Positions 23,477 to 34,916 are shown, counted from the stretch's first letter. The stretch is DNA of 64,000 nt from Siphonodentalium dalli (GCA_032622095.1 CP136065.1:217974151-218038150); one strand, 5' to 3'. The notes: generated from the sequence alone by a model not told the origin. A program made the numbers and translations.

Positions 23477-23585
23477 AAAGTGACTTGCCAAAACTTTTGC
23501 CAAAATGAAAATATTTTTTGCCAAATGTGAATTATTTTTGCCATTGGCAAATTTGGCAAGTGGCAGCGCGAACCCTGGTTGAATT

Positions 23586-23849
23586 GGGGAGGCGTTAATG
23601 TCGGTACTTATGAAAACACTTCCAACAAATAGGCCAGTGTCATGGATGTTTTCTTGCAATATAGGTTTTACGATTCGCTCGTTCGGAGGTAGCTTTGGTG
23701 CCAGAGACATGGAGGGATCGGACTTATCCTTTTGACACATTCCAAAGCCGGCCATACATGGCAGTGGTGCGTGTATGCAAGTGGCGAAGGGCTGTTGAAG
23801 TTACATTACTTGGGTATTGACTTATTTTATTAGCTTTTCCCTCTCCATA
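23586..23849. other. Interior of the 8.8-kb element, no feature recognised
   Basis: The minus-strand open frame at 23438-23755 spans the hAT end and neighbouring DNA and has no family resemblance. Confidence 0.4.
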
Positions 23850-24356
23850 TAAGTCTCGTTCTGAAATGGCTTTTATTTAATTTATATATTTTAAATACTT
23901 TAATACATTGTGCTCCGAAGTTTCGAACTTCACTCACTGCCCATGTGCCGAAAGCCACCAGGGACCGCAATGGAATTAAGTTCTCGTTTAGAGAACTTTT
24001 TGCGTTATCCCTGATGGTCTCAGGTCACATGAGTATTTCTATTTTTATACAGATTTCTGCCACATAATTTACCTTATATTCTGACGACAACCTCTATAAA
24101 ATAAAATGATTTAATTCTTGAGAAAATTGATAAATCCTCTTACGGTATATATCAATTATTTACACAGTCTGAACTCTTAACTGTCTCATCAGAACCCAAC
24201 ATATAACATATTTATATTTAATATATACTATTATAATTATAATATGTATATACTGTTATGTATTATATTGATTCAACTTGTAAACATATCCATAATATGT
24301 ATTCATGTACACATGTATAACCTGAACTATCAAAATAAAATCTAATCTAATCTAAT
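23850..24356 (+). mobile_element. Probable LINE (CR1/L2-like) 3' end with TCTAA tail
   Basis: CACCAGGGACCGCAATGGAA, then AAGTTCTCG and GAACTTTTTGCGTTATCCCT, then an AT-rich stretch and AAAATCTAATCTAATCTAAT. The microsatellite-like tail is typical of CR1/L2 3' ends. No ORF2 remains. It abuts the transposase remnant, whose N-terminus it may have removed. Confidence 0.5.
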
Positions 24357-24880
24357 CATTCGACGACGTTGATTTTAAAAGTCGTTAGCGATTCACCAAG
24401 GAGTCAACTCGAGAAATTGTGCGCTTGGTAGAAAATTACCTGCAGAGTAGCTATGGAAGACCGACTGATATGCCACCATTTCTGCAGGTGCTACTTGCGC
24501 TGCGTTTTTTTTTTTGCGACGGGGAGCGTCCAAATGGTTGTTGGAGATTTATGCAACGACAGCCAGTCAATAACTTGTCAATCAGTTCGAGGGCGCTAGC
24601 CAGTAGACGGGAAGAATACATAAAAACGCCTTTGCCAGAAGAATTTCCGGAAATTGTGAAAGGATTTTACGATATGGTCGCATTTCCACATGTCATGGGA
24701 GCTGTTGACTGCTGCACTCACGTGCGAGTTTGCGGTCCCGGGAGCGATGAAGCAGCACGGTTTATTAACAGAAAGGGCAATACACCGGACATGGGCTTGG
24801 TAAATAGGCAATTTTTTGCTATCAATTTAATTTTTAAAATTGACCTAGTTTTGAAAAACCAATACAAAATTCCAAAATAA
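24357..24880 (+). pseudogene. PIF/Harbinger transposase fragment (HARBI1-like)
   Basis: Frame reads DDVDFKSR, stop (TAG at 24386), RFTKESTREIVRLVENYL, then LQVLLALRFFFCDG, FPEIVKGFYDM and FPHVMGAVDCCTHVRV with the first catalytic Asp, followed by ARFINRKGN. Harbinger transposases cut and paste DNA with help from a Myb-like partner. Here only the N-terminal half to the first DDE Asp survives; the expected later Asp and Glu blocks were not found. A possible splice donor GGCTTG|GTAAAT follows the NRKG box. The GTG at 24419 only opens the unbroken stretch; it is not a real start. Confidence 0.85.
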
Positions 24881-26004
24881 ATACATCGACATTATAATGA
24901 AACAAAATTCTAAGCCGACCCGCCAGGTAAACGTGTATTATTTTCAATACCGCACAAAGTCACACTCAGAAATATTTGCAATTCTGTAACCTTCGCTGCG
25001 GAGATTTTCATGGAAATGCCCATTCAAAATTGGTCACGTGACCTCCTCCTTGAGGGGTAGACGTACGATTTGCAAACACCCACCCAAAATGGCAAGATAT
25101 TTTAAACAAAGAATTTATCTGGATCTATCTGGCGAAAAATTGTGAATTTCAAGTATCATCGTCTTCATTGTATATATAATCTAACCAACGATTACGAAAG
25201 ACAAAACATTTGAATTTTATACAATTGGGAAGTTAAAATTGGTATTTTCTTGTTATTCCCTTTCGGTACCAAGAACGTCAAGAATAATTAATAATTTCAC
25301 ACAACTCTCCAATCATCAAATAGCTTATTGCCTTGGCTCTATGCGAGGAAGCTCCATTTGTGTCATAATGTTGAGCTAGATTTTTAATTGCATAATATAG
25401 CATCATACCCCATATACTATAATGAAGATTAAATCAGTCACAAATATTCCACCCCAATGAAAAAAATGTTGATATGCAGTGTGGTTCACTCAAGCAGGGG
25501 CCAATCAACTGGAATTAGACCACAGTGTTATGAGATATGGTGGTTAGCTATAACTTAGTTATGAACCCACGACACACAACTCAGCTCATCCCAATTTTTC
25601 ATTGATCAAAAGGCATGACATGGAAATTCTCCAATATAGAAAATTATGTATGGGTAGTTGCCTTTCTAAATCAAAATAATCATCACTACATTTCACTAAT
25701 ATGGAATAACTATGATATGATTGACATATGAACTTCAATTTTGAAAAAAGTATTTTTTATTTTGGTAACTGAAAACAGTGAAATGTATACGTTTGTTATA
25801 CCCTAACTGTAAAATAAATTGTATATATAGTACCCAATATGGGTCGATTGTTCTTAAATAGTGGGGCACATATATTTCTTGTACCAAATTTGACAAATAA
25901 ATTCCTAAAAAATAAATAGAAATTCCTGGAAGTTTTGGCAAAACGTGCGTCTGACCCTTAATTGTTGGAAAATTGCTAGTTTCAGGAATTAATAATTATT
26001 GTAG
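24881..26004. other. Unannotated DNA between the two Harbinger genes
   Basis: No match to the missing C-terminal transposase motifs was found on either strand by eye. The open frame at 25735-25941 (-) is AT-rich and unconvincing. Confidence 0.5.
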
Positions 26005-26538
26005 TTACCTTTCCAATGTTTCTATTCCTGCGGTCGAACGGATATCGACGTATGCGGCACTATGGTCAGGTTCATCAAATAGATCTGGTGAGCCGTCAGG
26101 GGATGCAGCACTCACGTCATTTATCGGAGAATTAACGTCTTCGTGATCTGCACTAGTGTTTACGGTGTCGCAGTCGAAGTCGTTCATCGGGATCTCGGCG
26201 AATTCTCCTGGAAAGATGTCCCTGACAGCCTGTGAAATGGCATCCGGGTCCTGTGCTGTTTCATTATTCTGTCGTTTTTTTCTTTTGGCGCTGTCAAAGT
26301 CTTTCTTGGCTGTAATTTTCATGCATTTCCAAACACCTTTCAGTTGTTGGAGGGATCTTTTTACTGCCGTCCCTCTATTGAACTCCGCAAAAACTAATTT
26401 CCATTTGGCATCTTTGGCATGGTTGATGTTTGTGCCAAGTTGCTTGTTCTCAATCACTTCGATGTATGGCTTCATTATTTATATAAGGCACTGCTTGTCG
26501 TCGATGGTGAAATTTTCACGAACCTTGTTCTGAGTCAT
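26005..26538 (-). pseudogene. Harbinger-associated Myb/SANT (MADF)-like DNA-binding protein, one in-frame stop
   Basis: From the ATG at 26538: FTIDDKQCLI, stop, IMKPYIEVIENKQ, WKLVFAEFNRG, VKRSLQQLKGVWKCMKITAK, then a Lys-rich KRKKRQN stretch, an acidic middle (DDFDCDTVNTSADHED-like) and GIETLER. A tri-helical Myb/SANT-like domain at the N-terminus with an acidic linker is the usual Harbinger partner, which recruits transposase to DNA and the nucleus. The stop sits about 20 codons in; a shorter product from Met at 26475 would lose helix 1. AAAG|GTAACT at the 3' end could be a splice donor. Oriented tail-to-tail with the transposase. Confidence 0.78.
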
Positions 26539-26759
26539 GATGTTAGATTATAAATAACCGCTAGACAGAAGTCCGTGAATTCGTCGTGATTTCTCACCAC
26601 GCACGGGTTATTCGCCCGATTAGGAGATTAGATAGCGACAACCTGGCGTGTCACACAAAAATGCATTGACAAGTGTCCACAAGAAAACTAAGATGCATGC
26701 ATCAGGTCGGCCGTGAACTATCTACCATATAATTGTTGTAGCTATCGATTATACATTTT
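26539..26759. other. 5' flank of the Myb/SANT-like gene
   Basis: Non-coding; no clear promoter element. Confidence 0.4.
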
Positions 26760-27125
26760 GAAACACCTGTCTGTATGTATGTATGTATGTGTGTATGCGT
26801 GAATGCATGTGTGTATGTGTTATAGACTCTAACACTGCTCGAATTTGGTATTTAACGTGTCAACTTGACCTCGCTCATAGGCATGTTTCTGGACCTTGAC
26901 CGATCCGACTAAAAATTTGTGTGTAGGACTACTTCGATCCCGGGAGCAATATGGACGGGTCCAATTTCACGTGGGACCATGTTCTCGAACGTGCTGATAT
27001 AGGCATGTTTCTGGACCAATTGAACAATAGTTTGGCCAGACGCTGTATATACTGGGTACTGTCCAGATGGAGGCGATCACAAAAAAAATCCCTAACTAGC
27101 CCGAACGAAGTCGAGTACATCAGCT
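26760..27125 (-). repeat. Family C repeat, diverged copy with (TGTA)n tail
   Basis: Shares GGAGCAATATGGACGGGTCC and ACTAGCCCGAACGAAGTCG with the neighbouring better copy. The (TGTA)n at 26773-26790 is the retroelement-like 3' tail on the minus strand. Confidence 0.6.
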
Positions 27126-27130
27126 AGTTT

Positions 27131-27635
27131 AATATATATTTTGGACATTTGTCTGTCTGTTTGTCTGTTAGCTATGGCCGGGAAAACTGCCGGACAGATT
27201 TGACGAAATTTGATACCTAGGGGAAATTATTTCCAGGGAGTATTTTGGACGGGTCTAATCTTGATCCCGACCTGACTTTGACATTCAAAAAGATCAATTC
27301 AAGGTCAAATCTGGTAAAACGGAAGTATTTCAACGAAATTTGATACCTACTGTTACTTTTGTCCCAGGAGTGTTTCGGGTGGGTCAAATCATGACCCTGA
27401 CCTGATCTTGACATTCAAAATTGTCAATTCAAGGTCAAATCGGGTATAAAGCCGGGCGGATTTCGACGGGTACTTTTGTCGTGACTTTTGTCCGGGGAGT
27501 GTTTTGGACGGGTCAAATCGTGACCCCGACATGACCTTCACCTTTAAAATAGTCAATTCAAGGTTAAATCGCGCATTTCTCCGAAAATCAGAGGGGAACA
27601 TCCCGGACGAAGTGGGGTCCACGAGCTACTATTAT
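27131..27635 (-). repeat. Family C repeat (TCAAGGTCA-rich, RTE/SINE-like)
   Basis: Minus strand begins AGCTCGTGGACCCCACTTCG TCC and then repeats a roughly 105-130-bp unit with GTGACCCCGAC, GACCCGTCCAAAACACTCC and TTTGACCTTGAATTGA, ending in CAGACAAACAGACAGACAAA. The plus-strand relative is at 58316-58985. ORF pieces here are repeat shadows. Confidence 0.75.
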
Positions 27636-29058
27636 ATATTTCTAGATTTAGTTACAAACTAAATACCTGTATATTGTACAAAGAAATGTTTGACAAATAT
27701 ATCTGTATCAATATTACCATACGGGTCATTAAAATAGATACGACGAAACAAATTTTGAAGGGTGCATGTATCAGGTAAATTTTTATATTTCAAATGATGA
27801 CAGGAATGCAGAAAGTTGAAGTACCTACGTAATACTGGCTATCCGCATGAAGAGATATACATGTATATAAAAACCAGATGAGGGATATGTCTGTACAGTT
27901 GCTAAACAATTCAGTCATGCAAAAGAGGATCAAAGAGTAAGATACCAAATTGCTGCCTGTGGTAATGTTTTTTAACGAAATTCGGGAAAATTAGATTACT
28001 CTCACCCTGGTTATCCAGAAGATAATTGTGGAATCTGATGACGATCGGACAAGGGGTCTCGTCTGTAGGATCAACCAAATTATTTAGCCATAAAAATAGT
28101 AAAATTGAAGATCACCGCTGGCAGTGATGTCTTCACAAGGACAGTTTGAGAACAAAATATGGCTCACATCTAGCGGTGACCCAAAATATCCACATAAGAA
28201 AAAGTTCTCCAATAAAAGCTGGCTGCAGGGTGCGCCAATTGATTCAAATTCGAAATTTAGCCGGGTGTACTGCTTGTGGCCATGTTTTCCCCGCAAATTT
28301 GATAGACTGATGGACAAAACCACTGAATCCGTTGAATCAATATACATGTATACATGGATTAATTTATATGCATTGTTATACACAGTACTGGTATATAAAG
28401 GTACTATATTACTAGTATACACAAAATAAACCATATATCATGGCTATGGGTTCTAATATCCGAACATGACAGCTGAGAACTTGGTGTGAATTAAAGAGTG
28501 GTGGTTTCTCAAGCATATCTAACCCTCCACGTTAGGAACATGCCATTAAATGTCATAAGTATAATCTAGCTTGAGGACAGAAGTGATCCATAAAACCCCC
28601 TTAATTCAACCAGGTCCTCGCGCGATGTATGATCGATCACATGATGATCTAGGGGGATTAGAATTGATGTATAAAAACAGCACTGCATGTAAATATAAAA
28701 TAAAATAGTGCTACATCTTATTACAGATTATTGCCATATATAATCAGTGATTATACAGACAGTCTGACAAAATAAAGTTTCAGTGACACTCTATCCGAAG
28801 AGGGGAATAATTTCATCTGTTACAGTCAATGGAGCAATTATGAATCTGGAAAGGTGAAATTTCTAAGTAATACTAGATATCGACATGACGCGATAAAATA
28901 TAACGTAAATGCAATATGGCCGCTGGCGACCATTTTCTCCTATGAAATTAAAAAAATATTTGATAGCTCTCATCTGATAGATCAATATCAAGATAAATAT
29001 GAAGTTTGGTGATGATCGGATGAGTGAAGTGGACTGTGGTCTGTGCTAAACGGTTTAG
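27636..29058. other. Non-coding interior of the 8.8-kb element
   Basis: Mirror-image open frames at 28084-28434 have no domain. ATGGCCGCTGGCGACCATTT near 28914 and GATGATCGGATGAG near 29012 suggest decayed dispersed repeat like that at 33690 and 36100. Confidence 0.4.
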
Positions 29059-29364
29059 TAATGCTTAAAAAGATTCTTACCTTAATATTTTTATGTTCAC
29101 TTTATAAACTTCACTGAGTCATCTTTGTCATGTATTGAGTTTGATATCTTTTGTTAACAGTTTATAAATCATGTATGTCTCATGTTTGTTATTTTAATTT
29201 ATGTGTTTATTATCATTAAATAAAGTTGCATTCCTTAAAAAGATTCTTACCTCAATGTTTTTATGTTCACTTTATAAACTCCACTGAGTCATCTTTGTCA
29301 TGTATTGAATTTGATATCTTTTGTTAACAGTTTATAAATTATGTATGTCTCGTGTTCGTTATTA
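29059..29364 (+). repeat. Two-unit tandem duplication of about 175 bp
   Basis: TTAAAAAGATTCTTACCT through GTATGTCTCATGTTTGTTAT is repeated at 29238 with few changes (TTAATATTT to TCAATGTTT, TTCACT to CCACT). Confidence 0.9.
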
Positions 29365-30169
29365 TATTATATACACTTTATAGTGTGTTTTCAGAACGAA
29401 AACAAATTGAATAAAATCAACAAATTTGTAAATTTAAAAACAATTCAAACGTTGTTGTATTCCATGTCCCAGCCCGGACATATACACCAAATTTCAATAA
29501 TATTCATTGAGAAACAACGGACCAAACGCTATATAACACCCGTATACATCTTTTATTCCGTATCGGACTCGGGTACATGTTATAGTAGGTACCGAATTGA
29601 CACACGTCGACTGGGCGAGTTGGCCCTGGGGCGATTAGGCCGATTCCGGCACATTCTAGAATTTACCGTATGTATCCGTTTACGCGTAGTTTACTTTAGA
29701 AAGTTCCGCAATTAATACCGTAAATAGAGCGACCTTATTTGACAGAGAATGCCTCTGTTATTGATTATCAAGTTGCTGTACATTAAAAACGACAAATTCA
29801 CATGCTCGTTCAAGCGCAGTTAGTCTATTTTCCCCATGTTAAAGGACATCCACAAATACTAAATAACGCTAACCTACTGCCGAATGTTTGACACGACAAC
29901 TGTTAACATATTTGGGCTGAATTCATCTGACGCGGTATTATTCCTCAAAATAAACAACAAAACCATCGTTACTTGGAAATGTAGTTTGGGCTAACATTTA
30001 CATAAATCCTCCAGATCAATTATCCGACACACACGTCAGATGAAAAAGTCACATGAAGTAACCGGCCAAATTGGCCGAAATAATAGACAGGCAGACCACG
30101 CCTCCGATGCTTGCAATTGAACTATTAAGGCTCACAGGGAACGCAATCGACCAAATCCATGTCGTCCCA
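29365..30169. other. Right interior of the 8.8-kb element, no supported gene
   Basis: The open frame at 29341-29715 (+) shows no family resemblance and begins within the tandem duplication. Confidence 0.5.
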
Positions 30170-30258
30170 GCGGTGGAGTAAAACATGGTTTTACTACTAA
30201 AACCCAGTTTAAACTGGTAGTTTAAACTAGGTCTAAACTGGAGATGCCGATTCGGACC

Positions 30259-30550
30259 TCTAAGTGTATATAGCCAGGGTAAGTCGCAATTTGTCTGTAT
30301 GCTCTACTCAAGTCCCGGCGATACAGCTCGCACCCAGGACCCAACAACTTTATCAAATTAACCATATCGTACTTGGGGTACTTGATTTCTATTTCGGATC
30401 CCAATATGAATTCTTTGGTATGAATTGATTTACTAATTAATTGGTGGGAAGCTGATATCTAAAAACCATCCGCCTCTCTCAACAATAGGAACCGAATTCA
30501 AAGGCGAAAATTTAACTGCCCTAGCTTTGAAAGGTTTTAATTTAAAGTGA
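30259..30550 (-). pseudogene. DIRS-type reverse transcriptase N-terminal part, separated from the rest
   Basis: Minus-strand pieces LKPFKARAVKFSPLNSVP, GGWFLDISFPP, GSEIEIKYPKYD and NLIKLLGPGCELYRRDLSRA with YRQIATYPGYIHL are RT fingers/palm motifs upstream of the YLDD box at 21.35 kb. At least two frameshifts or stops occur (30430-30460). Together with 19555-21441 this is one ancestral element split by the intervening 8.8-kb insertion. About a dozen RT codons are missing at the junction. Confidence 0.85.
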
Positions 30551-31007
30551 CCTATAACAGCCTGTTCTTCTGTCTCTATTTTCAGATAATTTCAGATAAT
30601 TTCTTATCTGTTATGGGAATGCCATAGCCTCTTTATCATTGTTTACTTTGTATATGACTTGTTTATCAAGCTCACCTTCAAACCTGATTAGGAACCAGAA
30701 TTATAGATAACGTATTATTTCTTTATCATAGTAACCGTGCATATTGGGTGCGACATAAGTTCATGTTCAATTTTGAATATATTGGAATTTGCAGCCCATT
30801 TGCATTATTTGTCCCTGAGTGTACTATTAGATCAAGCAAATATATGTCATTCAAACAACTACTGATATAGACGTATAACGATACTTAATACTGCTGCCCA
30901 ATTATTCCCTGATATGTTGAGATAGACTGAGGTGTGATTACCTCGGGAAGAGAAAATTCAACCACTTGCTTTGGTTCCCTCTCACACAATTTCTCAAACT
31001 TATGATG
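30551..31007. other. Upstream part of the DIRS region or host DNA, unannotated
   Basis: TCAGATAATTTCAGATAATT short tandem at about 30583. No RT or gag motif could be placed. Confidence 0.3.
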
Positions 31008-31335
31008 GTTAGTTTAAATTACCAGTATAATAATATGGACAATATTCTGAAGTTTCTGGATGTGGGAATTGAACATTGTCCCTTTGGTAACAGGTTGCGC
31101 AAATATGCAAGACATGTCTTTAAACACCTCTAATAAATTGAAAGTGTGCCCCTGACGCTGAACATTTTTCTTTTGATAGTCGGAGCAAAACCAGGCTTCC
31201 CCTCTATTTGATTCGTCTGGAATATTCGCATGGACTTTTCGGTTTGAATATTCCATGCGCTTGAATGATGTCGGTTTAAGGGAGCCCATGGTTCTCCTAC
31301 AACTATCAGCTAGAATTGGAGTCTCAATTTCTTCT
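31008..31335 (-). CDS. Possible exon of an unrecognised protein
   Basis: Minus-strand open frame of about 105 codons, from TTTATTTCAG (acceptor, ending about 31342) to CTG|GTAATT (donor, about 31020). The peptide includes PEEIETPILADSC, MGSLKPTSFKRMEYS, KVHANIPDESNRGEAWFCS, DYQKKNVQRQGHTFNLLEVF and FKDMSCIFAQPV. It is balanced in composition and lacks repeat-like sequence, so it may be real. I do not recognise the family. It lies upstream of and on the same strand as the DIRS RT, so it could be a gag-side part of that element or a host exon. No neighbouring exon was found. Confidence 0.4.
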
Positions 31336-31565
31336 GGATCTGAAATAAACTAGATTCAAATCTTTAAACAAGACGAAATTGTAATAAATACAACATGGCA
31401 ATAAATATTACTACACACGATTGATTGAGTCGGGTCAACTCAACCACCCGCTTTGAGGTGATGTAAGACAATTAGACCACACGCTAAGCCGTCAAGGTGA
31501 TAGTCACCATAATACCAACAGATTCATACACCTCCTTCCACGCGATGTACCCCGCGACAAACAGC
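31336..31565. other. No feature recognised
   Basis: Short spacer before a family E MITE. Confidence 0.4.
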
Positions 31566-31904
31566 AACATATCCTCGCGCAAATACGCACATAATCGACC
31601 CATAATGTGAAATAGGTATATAATGTTATTGATAAGCAAATAATGGATGAACTCATAGCCGTTATTTCGTTTTATGCTGCGGGCCACAGTGAAAACACAT
31701 ATTACAGAGCGTACAACTGAAAAGTCGTGAGTTGGCTTACCTGTGTCATTGTCTGCACATAATCTGCGTAAAAGCGCCTCATTGTGACTAAAACGCTCTA
31801 ATTTTCAGCACATTGTCGACTCAAGAATTAGGCGGTTGTAAGCAGATTATCGACCTAGATATTATAAGCAGATATTTTTCGGGTTTTCGGGAGAACAGGC
31901 TGAG
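31566..31904 (+). mobile_element. MITE family E copy (orientation A)
   Basis: Best-preserved left end, ACATATCCTCGCGCAAATAC, and right end GGTTTTCGGGAGAACAGGCT. The family landmarks follow in order. Confidence 0.88.
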
Positions 31905-32541
31905 GTGCCATATAATGTGGTCACTTACCTGTAACAGTAGGGCGTATGAGAGGGTCTCACTAGAAGCCGCCAGATGGAGGCAAGAGCACAATGGCATCTG
32001 ATGCACTGTGTATGCTAGAGTGGGCGGGGGGTGCAGTTGTAAATCAGCAACTATGCACAATTTTATCTTGTGAAATATTAAACGATATGTCAATGTATTA
32101 AGTTGATCGCGTTGTGATGTCAACAACATGAAGCTTTGGTGATCAACATGGGACAGGTAAAGCCTATAAATCGCATTTTATTATGGCATTTTGTAAAGAA
32201 CACTGCTGAGTACAACAAAACATTCAGTCTGGGTACCAATGCACCATTAATGTCGCTCATCTGACCCTTCAACATTAGTGGTACGTTCTTATTTTTCCGC
32301 TATTGTTATCTCAAGGTAAAGAAACCACAGCACGCAATTATTGATTAATCCTGTGCGGCCTTTGGTGCATATGTGCCAGCGGGATGTAATAAATGCATAC
32401 AACATTTCAGTAATTTTAAATTGTAAACAAATCAGCATTGTAATTATATCATAGGAAAGCGCTTCCATGTTCAGTTACACGCATGACGACCGTTCCCAAA
32501 GACCGACCAGTGTGGCCTTTGTTTGATGCCGACGATAATAC
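31905..32541. other. Unannotated DNA between two oppositely oriented family E MITEs
   Basis: No supported gene. Confidence 0.4.
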
Positions 32542-32905
32542 CAGCCTGTTCTCCCGCACATCATCTGCTTATAACGAATTTGTTTTAGGTAGATATATAA
32601 TCTGTTTAGAATCGCCTCATTGTGAGTCGATAATGTGCTGAACATGAGAGCATTTTAGTCACAGTATCGACATATAATGAGGCGATTCTTAGCATATTAT
32701 GTGCGGACAATGACACAGATAAGTTAACGCATGACTGTTCAGGTGTATGCTCTTTAACATGTATTTTCATTGAGATCCGCGCCATAAAACGAAATAACGA
32801 CTATGACTCCATTATCTGCTTATTTCAGAATCAAACAATCATATTATGTACAGATTTCACATTATAGGTCGATTATATGCGTATTTGTGCGAGAATATGT
32901 TTATA
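32542..32905 (-). mobile_element. MITE family E copy (orientation B)
   Basis: Starts CAGCCTGTTCTCCCGCACAT and ends CGTATTTGTGCGAGAATATG. Reverse-complement layout of the 31566 copy; the two form an inverted pair about 640 bp apart. Confidence 0.88.
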
Positions 32906-33680
32906 ATTCTCTTGTGTAAAATCTACCTATTATTAGCTTAACCGTTTCTCTACTAAACCATCATTGAGTAGTTTTTCAATAGGAATTGTTCAGATAATAA
33001 GTTCAACAAACGTATTTAACTTATCTAAACATTTCCCTCAATAAATAAGACTCTGCACTGTACATCACTGCACATTAATAATAGAATATTCCGATGTACA
33101 CTTTTTAACTGACTGGGGGAATCCATTTAGAAAAGGTTAACAGATATTTACAATTCAGTCTTTTTTATTTTCATATTTTCTGCAAAAAGGCTTTCCGAAT
33201 TTAATATTACATAGCCATGACTGTATAAACAAACTAAAGTAACGTAATTCAAACCATCGGCGTAGATAACTAGTAAATCTACCTACTATTGGTTTAAAAA
33301 TACAATGTATTTGCTTTTCTACAAAATCTTCTCATATATTCCTTAGTATCATTGGTGACGTTGGTAACATGTAATCAATTTCGGAACCGTGTTCAGTTGC
33401 TCACTCAGAACAGTGACGAAACATTGAACCATTCGTATCTTTTGTAAGCTGACAGGTAATGTGACCTTGTATGCTTTATTCTCTCATCCAAGTAAATACA
33501 TTACATATTACATAAAGGATATTGAGATATTAACTAGAAGTGTACGAAAACCCTGTTAGCTTATATATGCGAGTATCCCTATGTGTCAAAATCGACCTGG
33601 TCGCTTTGCCTTTCTGTCACCCCCCCCCCCCATATCCGTTGATATACGGCAGGCTGATCATTTGTACCGAAATTCTTAGA
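32906..33680. other. Unannotated DNA
   Basis: TTAGCTTATATATGCGAG at 33556 resembles a half-arm of the 67-bp palindrome family. Nothing else. Confidence 0.4.
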
Positions 33681-33860
33681 AAAACAAGGCTGCCAGCGGC
33701 CATTGTGGATTTTACTCTTTGCATAACTAAATCCATCGGCACACTGTGCAGGACACATCCCTAATTCTCTCGTCACCAAACTTCATATGGACCATCGGGG
33801 TGGCCGCTAGATGGAAGCCATCGATTATTTCCGAAATTCGTTTTGTCTGCACCAAACTCT
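33681..33860 (+). repeat. GCCATCTTGGATTTTACTC-type repeat unit
   Basis: GCCAGCGGCCATTGTGGATT, TTACTCTTTGCATAACTAAA, TCGTCACCAAACTTCATATG and CCGCTAGATGGAAGCC match the tandem units at 36085-36490. Confidence 0.75.
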
Positions 33861-34916
33861 GCCAGGTATGCACCCTGCAGCCCATAATTATTGGTGAATT
33901 ATTGGAAATGAAAATAGTTTTATGTGCACAATATTGTAACTATTTGACGACTTTTCTTCTTGATAATTTTATTCACTGCTCAGCAAAAAAATTAACTCCT
34001 TCCCCAGTTTAGCTACAATGTCATTGAACCTTAATTTAAAAGATGGAATAACTTTTTTCCACCATGGGAACCGGTGCACATGCGATTGTGATACATGCTG
34101 ACAAAATTGTCATTCGTAAACAGACATATATTGAGGATATATAGTGTTTTTTGAGTGGAGACCGAAATTTATGGCATGAGTGAGCGAAACAATCGTTTAT
34201 TTTTGCGAGCGGCCTCTCGAGAGTTAAACTTAACATTTGTCTCGTCCACGAACGAGATAATTGCTGGTATTCCAGCATGTTCTCCTGAAAATATGTTCAT
34301 ATTGCATTATATTTGATGCACTCTCCATACAAAACACGCACATATTGGCAGTATTTAATCTAATCTTTTTCATAGACACTACTTATTCACGCTCTTTATA
34401 TAATGTGGTTTCACGACGGCCCGCGACATTTAACGGAATGACGGATATTCGCTCATTGTGGACTTATTTCAGCAGATACTGTTTTGAGTCTTTATCACAG
34501 TGTATAAACCATACAAACATTAAATCGGAAGTTGTTTTCGAAAAGACGAAAAATGCTATTTTTAGAACGTAAACGTGACAGAAATATCACAACAACACCA
34601 CAAAATCCAGGTTTCAGACGGACACACGGTTGCACCACATCTATTAACGTACATGTAATTATAAATTGTACATACACATTTGCCGATCGTAAGCGGGCTC
34701 CATTTGAGCGAAAAAAATTCTCGCAAAACTGCCCTATTCAAATGTCATGTTAACACATCGCCAGCATCTGTCTGAAACCCGACTATATTGCAACGGAAAG
34801 GCCGTTATGTGTGCAACATATATGGTCATTCCCTTGGCTCGAGTGTATTCACAATTTGAACGTAGAGAGTATTTATTTGGACACCCCACTCGTCAGTCTA
34901 TGTACGCCTAGTTGTG

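Larger units (their letters stand above)
21993..23577. mobile_element. Non-autonomous hAT element with 8-bp target duplication
   Basis: Ends CAGGGTCCGCGCTG and, reverse-complemented, CAGGGTTCGCGCTG, flanked on both sides by GTTGAATT (21985-21992 and 23578-23585). A CAGGG terminus with an 8-bp duplication is the hAT pattern. Subterminal zones repeat TTTGCCAAAT. No hAT transposase. The interior is largely two family H elements. Confidence 0.88.
21442..30258. mobile_element. 8.8-kb terminal-inverted-repeat element, probably PIF/Harbinger-derived, inside the DIRS RT
   Basis: Both ends carry GGTCCGAATCGGCATCTC in inverted orientation (21442-21459 and 30241-30258); the match continues for about 28 bp with one mismatch. 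Subterminal zones at both ends are rich in AACTAGTTTTA, AAACTAGGT and TAAAACC motifs. Inside are a Harbinger transposase fragment and a Myb/SANT-like gene, the two genes expected of PIF/Harbinger. No exact target duplication is seen: CTAG and CTAA lie near the ends. Attribution of the ends to the Harbinger genes is inference, since the interior is full of later insertions. Confidence 0.7.

Noticed and set aside
29341-29715. 124-codon open frame
   Set aside because: Starts inside a tandem duplication and shows no recognisable family.
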